From Eunapius fragilis (lineage: Eukaryota; Porifera; Demospongiae; Spongillida; Spongillidae): a stretch of DNA of 64,000 bases. The DNA is taken from contig OY811992.1 of the NCBI GenBank assembly GCA_963681505.1, forward strand, positions 5,058,724-5,122,723, read 5' to 3'. Numbering within the stretch: the stretch's first letter is position 1; every line of letters starts with the position of its first letter. Positions 18,478 through 28,610 of this stretch are shown piece after piece. Both the position numbers and the translations under genes were made by a program. The notes under the pieces are model-generated. The model was not told where the DNA came from. It was given only the letters and a program-made list of their open reading frames with translations, and did no database searches.

Positions 18478-18700
18478 AAGGCTAGAGATGGATGATGTAC
18501 AGGTAATACGTGCGGTTCGATCAGTCGGCGGGTGAACGTATGGGGTATGCCAAAGTTAAGGACGAACAGTTCCGAGTCATCGAAGACGTGGTCCGTGGTC
18601 GGGACACGTTCGTAAGCTTACCAACAGGATATGGGAAGTCTCTTGTTACGGCTTTCTGCTATGGGTATAAATTTGACGAGCTATCGGTTCGAGAGGTACG
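18478..18700 (+). pseudogene. RecQ-like DNA helicase N-terminal fragment
   Basis: A frame reading KVKDEQFRVIEDVVRGRDTF followed by VSLPTGYGKSL matches the start of RecQ-family SF2 helicases: a Q-motif-like Gln, then a Walker A box (LPTGYGKS, about 18618-18644). DEAH and later motifs are absent because the frame passes into unrelated Ser/Arg-rich sequence and then satellite. RecQ-like fragments are frequent in invertebrate repeats. It may be a captured or eroded element gene; no function is expected from this piece. Confidence 0.6.
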
Positions 18701-18718
18701 AAGCAAGCCCCTCACAAT

Positions 18719-18909
18719 CGTGCCAAAAAGTCAAAGAGCGAGAAACGATCATGCCACAGCCGATCCTCATCTTCGGAGAGCAGCTCAAGCAGCTCGTCGT
18801 CTGAGTCCAACGACTCCGACGCATGTAAGAAGAAGTTCAAGCGGCGCGAGAGGACCCACCACTCCAGGTCGCGGGAGAGCAGCTTCCTCAACGCCCCCTT
18901 CCCTAGCAA
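18719..18909 (+). other. Ser/Arg-rich coding-like fragment
   Basis: One + strand frame reads RAKKSKSEKRSCHSRSSSSE, then a serine run and KKKFKRRERTHHSRSRESS, similar in style to an RS-domain or nuclear linker. GC content is higher than in the satellite that follows directly. It is continuous with the helicase fragment in position but not in frame. Could be a residual exon; the origin is unknown. Confidence 0.35.
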
Positions 18910-18911
18910 AA

Positions 18912-21900
18912 AAAACTATAGGATCTTATCAAGAATTAGTAAGAATCTTATAAGAACTTCATTTCTTATAAGAAAAAGGGTAAGAAACAATAAGCGTCGT
19001 AAGATCCTAAAGCCCTATAAGATTCCTACAAGATTCCTACAAGAAACATATAGGAACGTGTAAGAATTACCTAAGAACAAAACAGGATCTTATAAGAATA
19101 GACGTTGCAGGATTCTTGTAAGAGTCTTGTAATATTTCTTATAAGAACAGAACAGGAATCTTATAAGAATGGACGCTGCAGGATTCTTGTAAGAGTCTTG
19201 CAAGATTTCTTATAAGCTCAAAATAGGAATCTTATAAGAATAGACGCTGCAGGATTCTTGTAAGAGTCTTGTAATATTTCTTATAAGAACAGAACAGGAA
19301 TCTTATAAGAATGGACGCTGCAGGATTCTTGTAAGAGTCTTGTAATATTTCTTATAGGAACAAAACAGGAATCTTATAAGAATAAACGCTGCAGGATTCT
19401 TGTAAGAGTCTTGCAAGATTTCTTATAAGCTCGAAATAGGAATCTTATAAGAATAGACGCTGCAGGATTCTTGTAAGAGTCTTGTAATATTTCTTATAAG
19501 AACAAAACAGGAATCTTATAAGAATGGACGCTGCAGGATTCTTGTAAGAGTCTTGTAATATTTCTTATAAGAACAAAACAGGAATCTTATAAGAATAGAC
19601 GCTGCAGGATTCTTGAAAGAGTCTTGTAATATTTCTTATAAGAACAAAACAGGAATCTTATAAGATAGACGCTGCAGGATTCTTGCAAGAGTCTTGTAAT
19701 ATTTCTTATAAGAACAGAACAGGAATCTTATAAGAATGGACGCTGCAGGATTCTTGTAAGAGTCTTGCAAGATTTCTTATAAGCTCAAAATAGGAATCTT
19801 ATAAGAATAGACGCTGCAGGATTCTTGTAAGAGTCTTGTAATATTTCTTATAAGAACAAAACAGGAATCTTATAAGAATAGACGCTGCAGGATTCTTGAA
19901 AGAGTCTTGTAATATTTCTTATAAGAACAAAACAGGAATCTTATAAGATAGACGCTGCAGGATTCTTGCAAGAGTCTTGTAATATTTCTTATAAGAACAG
20001 AACAGGAATCTTATAAGAATGGACGCTGCAGGATTCTTGTAAGAGTCTTGCAAGATTTCTTATAAGCTCAAAATAGGAATCTTATAAGAATAGACGCTGC
20101 AGGATTCTTGTAAGAGTCTTGTAATATTTCTTATAAGAACAAAACAGGAATCTTATAAGAATAGACGCTGCAGGATTCTTGAAAGAGTCTTGTAATATTT
20201 CTTATAAGAACAAAACAGGAATCTTATAAGATAGACGCTGCAGGATTCTTGCAAGAGTCTTGTAATATTTCTTATAAGAACAGAACAGGAATCTTATAAG
20301 AATGGACGCTGCAGGATTCTTGTAAGAGTCTTGCAAGATTTCTTATAAGCTCAAAATAGGAATCTTATAAGAATAGACGCTGCAGGATTCTTGTAAGAGT
20401 CTTGTAATATTTCTTATAAGAACAAAACAGGAATCTTATAAGAATAGACGCTGCAGGATTCTTGAAAGAGTCTTGTAATATTTCTTATAAGAACAAAACA
20501 GGAATCTTATAAGATAGACGCTGCAGGATTCTTGCAAGAGTCTTGTAATATTTCTTATAAGAACAGAACAGGAATCTTATAAGAATGGACGCTGCAGGAT
20601 TCTTGTAAGAGTCTTGCAAGATTTCTTATAAGCTCAAAATAGGAATCTTATAAGAATAGACGCTGCAGGATTCTTGTAAGAGTCTTGTAATATTTCTTAT
20701 AAGAACAGAACAGGAATCTTATAAGAATGGACGCTGCAGGATTCTTGTAAGAGTCTTGTAATATTTCTTATAGGAACAAAACAGGAATCTTATAAGAATA
20801 AACGCTGCAGGATTCTTGTAAGAGTCTTGCAAGATTTCTTATAAGCTCGAAATAGGAATCTTATAAGAATAGACGCTGCAGGATTCTTGTAAGAGTCTTG
20901 TAATATTTCTTATAAGAACAAAACAGGAATCTTATAAGAATGGACGCTGCAGGATTCTTGTAAGAGTCTTGTAATATTTCTTATAAGAACAAAACAGGAA
21001 TCTTATAAGAATAGACGCTGCAGGATTCTTGAAAGAGTCTTGTAATATTTCTTATAAGAACAAAACAGGAATCTTATAAGAATAGACGCTGCAGGATTCT
21101 TGAAAGAGTCTTGTAATATTTCTTATAAGAACAAAACAGGAATCTTATAAGATAAGGCGCTGCAGGATTCTTGTAAGGGTCTTGTAATTTTCTTATAGGA
21201 ATCTTATAAGAACAGACACTGCAGGATTCTTGTAAATCTTATAAGAACAGACACTGCAGGATTCTTGTAAGAGTCTTGTAATATTTCTTATAAGAACAAA
21301 ACAGGAATCTCATAAGAATAGACGCTGCAGGATTCTTGTAAGAGTCTTGCAAGATTTCTTATAAGGTCAAAACAGGAATCTTATAAGAATAGATGCTGCA
21401 GGATTCTTGTAAGAGTTTTGTAATACTTATAAGAACAAAACAGCAATCTTATAAGAATCGACGCTGCAGGATTCTTGTAAGAGTCTTGCAAGATTTCTTA
21501 TAACATCAAAACAGGAATCTTATAGGAATAGACGCTGCAGGATTCTTGTAAGAGTCTTGTAATATTTCTTATAGGAAGCTTATAAGAATAGACGCTGCAA
21601 GATTCTTGTAAGAGTCTTGTAATATTTCTTATAAGAACAAAACAGGAATCTTATAAGAATCGACGCTGCAGGATTCTTGTAAGAGTCTTGCAAGATTTCT
21701 TATAACATCAAAACAGGAATCTTATAGGAATAGACGCTGCAGGATTCTTGTAAGAGTCTTGTAATATTTCTTATAGGAAGCTTATAAGAATAGACGCTGC
21801 AAGATTCTTGTAAGAGTCTTGTAATACTTCTTTTAAGAACAAAACAGAAATCTTATAAGAATAGACGCTGCAGGATTCTTGTAAGAGTATTTCTTATAAG

Positions 21901-21972
21901 AACAAAACAGGAATCTTATAAGAATAGACGCTGCAGGATTCTTGTAAGAGTCTTGTAATATTTCTTATATCA
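18912..21972. repeat. 71-bp satellite with 281-bp higher-order repeats
   Basis: Monomer of about 71 bp: AGGATTCTTGTAAGAGTCTT, GTAATATTTCTTATAAGAAC, AAAACAGGAATCTTATAAGA, ATAGACGCTGC. Each contains the 12-bp palindrome TTCTTATAAGAA, the 10-bp palindrome TCTTATAAGA and CTGCAG. Four monomer variants form a block of about 281 bp repeated nearly without change at about 19733, 20014, 20295 and 20576. Flanking monomers are more diverged, and the last (21200-21970) contain deletions. Confidence 0.95.
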
Positions 21973-22067
21973 TGCGGCATGCCGCGGCCGGCTCCCATGC
22001 ACGTCACACATGCAGGCACACTTCCGTTCAATCACTAATAGTATAGCGTCGAAGTTTTCTCAAGGAG

Positions 22068-24442
22068 ATGAGTCTACGGGCCAAGAAAATTCCGTTGAAG
22101 CACTTAAACAATGCGGAGAACCCAATTCCTTCTCCAATAAGTGAGCTTTGTGTTTGTATGTTGTTTAAGTTAAACTTTTGCCAAATTAATAGTAGTCAGA
22201 TTAGTATGTACAATGGGCAAGCATATGCATACTTAGGAGAAAAAAATACGTGCATGAAATTGCTATATGGGTTGGCTGACTATTGTTTGTACCAGACTCA
22301 GTTTTGCGAGTATTTAAATTACGTTTAGTAGGTCAAGCTTTGCGTTTAACAAATCAAAATGCTCAGGATCGTTTGTGATCACGTACATTTATTACAGTGT
22401 GGTTTATACTTGAGCCAGTTTTGCAAGTAATGTATATACATCTAACTGTATTCCCTGGCATTGCGTGTCAATTCCACGAAGCTACCTTCTCAGGGTCATA
22501 TGTATTGAGGAGCAGCTGCGCTTAATTGTATGAATACTATTATTGGTTACTTGTGTACTTCCTTTGACTATCAAGAGCAGCTGATACAGTACTCTCATGC
22601 TGCCGTATATATCATTCATAGCTTACATTTAGCGCGACAGTAGTCTGTGTCAACGGGCAAAGGGAAATTATAGCTTATCCTGGTCCAGATCAAAGAATAC
22701 GATGTTAAATGTTGTGCTTATACAAAATAGATAGTATTGTTTTGTACAGAATGGTGTACTGTGAAGAGTTTAAGAACAAATAAGCTGTTTGTTGTAAAAT
22801 CATCACAACTTGAAGATGAGGACGGAAGTTCCATCAGCTCCACTGATTTGCTTGCAGAATTAAAAGTGGTATGGAATTCGGAAAAAGGAGAGCTGCGACA
22901 AGATGTTGCTATTGTAAGTATACACGGTAAATGAATAATCTAATAATGGTAAATGGGAATACTTACGTATAGATGAAAAGCCTAGGAAGCCAGCCCCTCT
23001 GAAGCGGCAAAGGGAGGAAGAGGACAGCAGTGATAGCACATCAGATGAAGTAGAACCAAAACCAAAGGTTATAGATTTAAAAGATTATTACTGGTTCTAA
23101 CTATTAATGATTTTTTTTACTATACCTTTGTTTTTATGCTCTTTGTAATAAAATTACTACAATCTTACTTATAGCATTGTTTGTTAATTTCCTACAGAGA
23201 AAAAACCACCTGTCATGGGGATCACAGGACCAGGCACAACCACACACAAAACAATTAAAGTGTGAATGAAGCTCAAACGTATATGGTAACATAATTATAA
23301 AACAATTATATACATAGTTGTAATGATATATATGTATCAAATGTCATCAATACATGATTCAGAATGCAGAAACTCAGTTGCCACAACAATCATCTACTTT
23401 TGTTTGGCCGAATGAAGATCAGTCTCAAACAGTTAGCAATGATGTGTATAATAATACTATTAACATTGCACCTTTCCTTTAGAGTGAAACAAATCAGAAC
23501 CCAATCACCATTGATGAAGATAAAGAAAATACACCAGAACAAGGTAAATATTGCAACCAAACAGCAATTTAATTTAATATCAATCTTGTTTCAAGTGACA
23601 ACAATAACCAAAACGGTAAGTGACACAGTAAAAAATATAATTTAACAAAAAAAATTTTTAATACAAGGTTCTTCTCATTCTGCTTCCTCTTTCCTCTTCT
23701 CCCCAAAAATGAAATAATAAGGATACATGTTCTCTTGAGCCGGCCGGAGATTGTTTGTTCTACTTGGTAAATTTATGAGGATGTATTTGAAATAGTCATT
23801 TTCAGAAATCCATCAATACCACTCTTCTGGAGCTGACGCAGATGTGGCTATCAGCTAGTGATACAAAGGTAATGGAAATAAAAAAATTAATTAGTGGTTA
23901 CATTTTCTACTTTGTATGTGTAGTCTACCATCCCTGCACATGCTCCTCGGGTAATCACTAATGCTGAGGATGTCAAGCATTTCACAACTGTAACGGTGTG
24001 AATCTGCTGGCCATTCCAGCTACTGAGCCTAGCAAATATGCTAGGCGACTTATGCAATCATTGTTTACGGATGAGTAGATGTCAAAATCGTTGTATAAAA
24101 AAAAATCAGATCAATGTGAAAAGCTAAACCTTTCTCCTAAACGAGTAGCTCTTATTGAAGGTAAGTATGTAACGAGTGCACTACAATTTAAGGGATACAT
24201 TTGGACAGTAAAAGGATTTAAGATACGATGGGAAATGAAGGATAGCTTGAGGGATAAGCACAAGAAGGGGGGTAATAAAAAGAATGTATAAATATATTTT
24301 GTGCATCATTTTTGTGGTGTAATAAAGCTTTGTAATTTTATCATTTTTAGAGTGCATAGAAGTCAAATTTGGAAAAGGGACTATGATTTGCAAAGGAAAT
24401 GACATAATAACTAGCTGCAACCAAAATGCCTGGACATTTTAA
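22068..24442 (+). pseudogene. BEN-domain protein gene, broken
   Basis: Exons with GT-AG borders are visible. 22068-22140 starts MSLRAKKIPLKHLN and joins in phase to 22750-22913 (KWCTVKSLRTNKLF...). Later small exons are acidic (KRQREEEDSSDSTSDE, ITIDEDKENTPEQ; about 22980-23900). The last two (about 23990-24161 and 24352-24442) read LLAIPATEPSKYARRLMQSL, MSKSLYKKKS, LSPKRVALIE and ECIEVKFGKG, the conserved C-terminal half of a BEN domain, a DNA-binding or chromatin-adaptor module. An in-frame TAG at 24076-24078 interrupts it and exon 3 does not join cleanly, so I call a pseudogene. It lies between two satellite arrays inside the composite element, so it may be the element's own gene or a captured host gene. 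Confidence 0.6.
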
Positions 24443-24689
24443 AGAAAGTGAGAGGAAACTCAAAGTGAACTATATGTAACATTGAAAGGAATGTATTTTT
24501 GTATTTGTAATTTTTGGTTAGTACATTTATATATATGAATCTCGTACAAGAAAGCTTTAATATATCTTTTAAGAATATGTTCAAATGAATCTTATAGATC
24601 ATAAGGAATTCCTTTACATATCCTGGTCCCCAATTTTCTTGCATTCCAGGAAATGAAATACAATTAACTGACTAGGAACTTATTTCATG

Positions 24690-25660
24690 GATGAGCCAAT
24701 AAGAATTGTACAAGGACCGTGTTAGATTCTTTACATAAGTTCCTGTCGGATCCTACAGGATTCCTAATGAGATCTTGATCCCAATTTCTTGCATCTTGTA
24801 AGATTCCTATAGTATTTAGTAATAGGATCTTGTAAGAATCCTGTAAGAATTATACAAGTTCCTTTAAGATACCTTCAAGATTCTTGTAAGAAACTTATAA
24901 GTATCTTATCAGATCCTACAGGATTCCTAATAAGATCTTGGTCCCAATTTCTTGAATCTTATAAGATTCCTGTAGGAATAAGTAATAGGATCTTGTAAGA
25001 ATCCTGTATAAGAATCATACAAGTTCCTTTAAGATACCTTCAAGATTGTTGTAGGATACTTATAAGTATCTTATCAGATCCTACAGGATTCCTAATAAGA
25101 TCTTGGTCCCAATTTCTTGAATCTTATAAGATTCCTGTAGGAATAATTAATAGGATCTTGTAAGAATCCTGTATAAGAATCATACAAGTTTCTTTAAGAT
25201 ACCTTCAAGATTCTTGTAGGAAACGTATAAGATTCTTATCAGATCCTACAGGATTCCTAATAAGATCTTGGTCCCAATTTCTTGAATCTTATAAGAATCC
25301 TGTAGGAATTAGTAATAGGATCTTGTAAGAATTCTGTATAAGAATCATACAAGTTCCTTTAAGATACTTTCAAGATTCTTGTAAGAAACTTATAAGATTC
25401 TTATCAGATCCTACAGGATTCCTAATAAGATCTTGGTCCCAATTTCTTGAATCTTATAAGAATCCTGTAGGAATTAGTAATAGGATCTTGTAAGAATCCT
25501 GTAAGAATTTTACAAGTTCCTTTAAGATACCTTCAAGGTTCTTGTAAGAAACTTATAAGATTCTTATCAGATCTTATGGGATTCCTAATAAGATCTTGGT
25601 CCCAATTTCTTGCATATTCTTAACTCATTATAATTCTTATAAATTCTTACAGGATTTTTT
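24690..25660. repeat. 164-bp satellite related to the 71-bp array
   Basis: About five units of roughly 164 bp, marked by AATAGGATCTTGTAAG at about 24822, 24986, 25150, 25314 and 25478. Units contain AATCTTATAAGA and CAGATCCTACAGGATTCCTA. They share the CTTATAAG palindrome with the array on the other side of the BEN gene, so the gene is bracketed by related repeats. Confidence 0.9.
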
Positions 25661-25689
25661 GCTAGGGTTCTGCCTTCACTACCATGTCC

Positions 25690-26480
25690 CTACCCCTCGA
25701 GGCACGAAGTCAAGAGGGGTAAGCATGCCCACTTTGATAAACTTCCCTCTCCCATAGACGATCCTTCCTCACTCCCCGTTTGACTGAGAAAAGGTTGATG
25801 GAGTGCTTGATTCCTTGGCAGAGTGGTCAGGTTAAATTTGTGACAGAAGGCGTCTGATCCCTCCCCTGTTAGGTGGTGGACGTTGAAGGGGCCCCAGCTC
25901 TGTGGAGGAGGTGTCTCAGGCGACCTCCTAGAGCTCTGACAGCTCTTGAGGCACTGGTGTAGGCAGTTGCCTCCAAACCAGGCCCCATCCAAGTAGGCCC
26001 CAAAACCACAGGTGCCGGAGGAATCCGTGTACAACTGGATGGACTCTGTATAGTTCCAATCTGGGGAGATGAACATAGAAATGCCATTCCAGGAAGCTGT
26101 TCCACCATCGTATGTCAGCTAGAGTTAAGATGGATAAGGTGGTGGAGCCTCCTCAAAATCTGCATTCAGAATGGTTCCAATCCAGGCCTCTGAATGGGAA
26201 CTCCATTCAGAGGTCTGGAATTCTATTCAGAGGCCTGGATTGGAACCATTCTGAATGCAGATTTTAGGTCTACCTTGATCATCATGGTTCCTTTTTCAAA
26301 TCTACTAAGGAGCCCCACCACATTGTCAATTGTGGAGTAATGGACTGTGAAATTAGGTTGCGTGCAGTGAAAGGAAAGTGAGGTCCGTTGTAGCTGGTGG
26401 ACACACCGCCAGGAGACGCAGGCCTTGTCAGGAGTTGCTGGAGCTCACGTAGTCTCAGGCAAATGGGCAGGCCTTGGCGG
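25690..26480 (-). pseudogene. Reverse transcriptase/RNase H fragment (DIRS-like?)
   Basis: On the - strand, MIKVDLKSAFRMVPIQ (about 26240-26295) resembles RT motif A with its catalytic Asp. Further on, IQLYTDSSGTCGFGAYLDGA (about 26045-25985) resembles the start of an RNase H domain. This order and style recall DIRS-type elements. The two pieces are out of frame, separated by an inverted duplication (26155-26265), and no YxDD box was found. A relic. Confidence 0.5.
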
Positions 26481-26488
26481 GGTGCTTC

Positions 26489-26707
26489 TCACCGCAGCCT
26501 GTGACCCAGCACTTGTGTATAAAAGAATGCAGCATAGCTTACATTTACCTTGACTGGAGTAGCTTCGCTTGTGAGAGATGATTCAAAACGCTGGCGTTTA
26601 GGGTCGGGTGTATCCAAGGCTAAAGCGCACTGATAATCGCTTCCTGAATAGGGGAAGATATTGTACGAAGAAGGGAAACGTACACAGCTTGCTGACACGC
26701 GTTTCAT
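26489..26707 (-). other. Possible small exon with nuclear-localisation-like motif
   Basis: A - strand frame starting MKRVSASCVRFPSSYN contains TPDPKRQRFE and reaches a donor-like AAG/GTAAATG (- strand, near 26549). It might be a first exon of an element gene; no partner exon was identified. Low confidence. Confidence 0.2.
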
Positions 26708-26876
26708 TAACACACTAATTCATTCTTGCGGAAGATTATAACGTAACTGCATTCCTCCCGACGTTGGAATAAGTATTATGTAATCGCTGGACAGAAATTT
26801 GTACAGGCCACTTTCCACGTAGCGGTGATGCAATCCATCCGCAGCTGTTGGGGATCTGGGTCTGGGTACGAGATAC

Positions 26877-26972
26877 GGTCTCAGCAGGAGAAAGAAGTGG
26901 ACAGATGTGCCAAGTCTGCGCTGTGTGGCATACCGACCTCGATTAGACCAATGAGAACGTCATGCAGTACTA
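26877..26972 (-). pseudogene. Rearranged fragment of EMI-like exon 1
   Basis: After the right-hand GGTCTCAG, the sequence continues with CAGGAGAAAGAAG as expected for exon 1, then jumps to the ACAGATGTGCCAAGTCTGCG part and on to CCAATGAGAACGTCA. This is exon 1 of the copy D family with an internal rearrangement at a short GAAG..GGACAG homology. It shows the 8.8-kb element landed inside this gene. Confidence 0.75.
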
Positions 26973-27011
26973 CTAGTACTCAGGCGTGTATTCGTCAAAT
27001 ATATGCAGCGT

Positions 27012-27124
27012 TGTATACAGAGGTTGCAGTGTCGTCCCAGGAAGAGCGGCAACCATGTTTTTTGGTGTCTTAAAAAAACATGGCCGCCGCTCTTTCCGTG
27101 ATGACACTGCAATCTCTCTATACA
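27012..27124. repeat. Imperfect fold-back repeat
   Basis: Arms of about 52 bp: TGTATACAGAGGTTGCAGTG ... AACCATGTTTTTT against AAAAAAACATGGCCGCCGCT ... CTCTATACA. A few mismatches and a short loop. Consistent with a small MITE. Confidence 0.8.
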
Positions 27125-28219
27125 GTACCGCCCGGTTCGGTCATAGAGAAATTTTGCAGCTCGATCGTAGAGAAAATCAAGCGTATTCATTCGCCCGGCG
27201 CACTCGGTTCGAAGTTGGTGCGGCCAATGATGGGCGTGGCAACCTACCCGGGGACTCCACACACTAGATAATACAACCAAAACCATACACATTCGACCTA
27301 CAGAGCAGGGACCAACTACCTAAAGCTAATTTGACTTAAGCCTATACTTGATTTAGAGGTGGTGGGCCCACACCACCTCAGGGGAAAAACCTCACAGCAG
27401 TGAGGAAAAAACCGTGTAGATACTGCTCTGCTAACACCACAAACATTCAGACATTGAAGACCAATTGCTTGCACTCCTTTGTCTGCTTTGGTTCCGTATG
27501 TATCTTGTCTCTTCACCTAGGCATAATAAGACTTATACCTGCACTGAGGAATTGATGGGGGGGGGGGCTATGGGGTGTGATTAGTGCCAAATGTCGGTCA
27601 CGCGAAGCGCAGTGACAGATGACGCACGCAGCGATCTCGTGCCCAGAAACCATATGTGTATCGAATATGTAATAATCGATATGCGGAGAAAAACATTATT
27701 AGATGGTGGTCGGGCTGGCTGACATGGCCGTATACAGCTAGGTGCAGGGGAAACAAAGGATAAAAGAATATATACAGCCCTACATCATTCTATGAACGAG
27801 GTGTCGCTACCAGTAGGCCTTATCTGGACAATCTTGCAGCTACAATACGGGTCGTAACCAAATGGTTACTAATAATGGTACGTCTGTTTGTTATTCTATC
27901 TGATGCTTATCCATGTATTTACGGCAGTGGTTTGAGGTGTAAACTGTAGTTCTTTTCGAGAGGCAACTGGTGATGTCGAATTTGAGGTGATCGATGTTGT
28001 TGTTACTCATAGCCCCCCACTTTTATTATTCCGGCAGTACGAAAAATTAAACAAGTTATCAAAACGAAAGCGGGTCCTTAAGGCCTTATCGATTATAAAA
28101 TTCTTCAGGATTGGGCGAACTTTAATTGACCTCACCCGAAAGAATACTAAGTGGTGTGGTTCACACGAGCTTGGGTCTGCCCTTATAGCACAGTAAGCAT
28201 AACGGTCGGACTCAACAGC
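27125..28219. other. Gene-free stretch including left arm of a long inverted repeat
   Basis: No convincing gene. From 27574 to 27831 it contains the left arm of an inverted repeat whose partner is at 34739-34988 (listed separately). Open frames are short and lack splice support. Confidence 0.5.
27574..27831. repeat. Left arm of 255-bp inverted repeat (partner 34739-34988)
   Basis: Reads GTGATTAGTGCCAAATGTCG ... AGATGGTGGTCGGGCTGGCT ... CATTCTATGAACG. The reverse complement of 34988-34739 follows the same order with roughly 85% agreement by eye. The arms enclose about 7 kb. Confidence 0.8.
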
Positions 28220-28610
28220 TAGGAGGCGGTTGTACTTCAGTTCCCCCCCCCCCCCCCTCCTTGATTTTGTAATTTGTAACTTACCATACATCATACATAC
28301 TGCTGAACCTAAGCTAAACTACGCCCAGCTAGACGGGGGAACAGTCGGCTGATCCGCTAACAAATCCAGCTAGACCCGGATTTGGGGGGGGGGGGAAAAC
28401 TGCAATCCCGGTCTAGCTGGATTTGTTAGCGGATCAGCCGACTGTTCCCCCGTCTAACTGGGCTTCGTTTAGGGTACGCCCATCTAGCTGGGCTTCGTTT
28501 AGCTTAGGTTCAGCAGTATGTATGGTAAGTTTACAAATTACAAAATCAGGGAAGGGGGGGGGGGGGGGGGGGGGGGGGGGGGAGTAAACTGAAGTATAGC
28601 CTAGGAAGCT
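28220..28610. repeat. Large fold-back element with homopolymer ends
   Basis: Two arms of about 170-200 bp face each other around 28385-28405. Each carries TGATTTTGTAATTTGTAA, CTGCTGAACCTAAGCTAAAC and GGAACAGTCGGCTGATCCGC on opposite strands. C- or G-runs mark the outer part and the centre. The right arm has an extra duplication of about 30 bp around GGGCTTCGTTTAG. Confidence 0.85.

Larger units (their letters stand above)
18105..26876. mobile_element. 8.8-kb composite element with TIRs and 8-bp target duplication
   Basis: GGTCTCAG occurs on both sides (18097-18104 and 26877-26884). Just inside are imperfect inverted repeats of about 90-105 bp, 18105-18209 and 26786-26876. Both arms read ACCCAGATYCCCAACARCTG and then TCACCGCTACGTGGAAAGTG when oriented inward, and end GTACAAATTTCTGTCCAGC. 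Cargo in order: G-run spacer, RecQ-like helicase fragment, Ser/Arg-rich fragment, satellite, BEN-domain gene, second satellite, RT/RNase H fragment, possible small exon. An 8-bp duplication fits hAT, P or Zisupton-type elements; no matching transposase is visible, so the superfamily is open. The element splits copy D. Confidence 0.7.

Noticed and set aside
18500-18953. Complete RecQ helicase gene
   Set aside because: Only the Q-motif and Walker A region exist; the frame enters Ser/Arg-rich sequence and then satellite.
27080-27275. Short open frames around 27080-27275 as a gene
   Set aside because: They lie partly in a fold-back repeat, are open on both strands, and have no domain.
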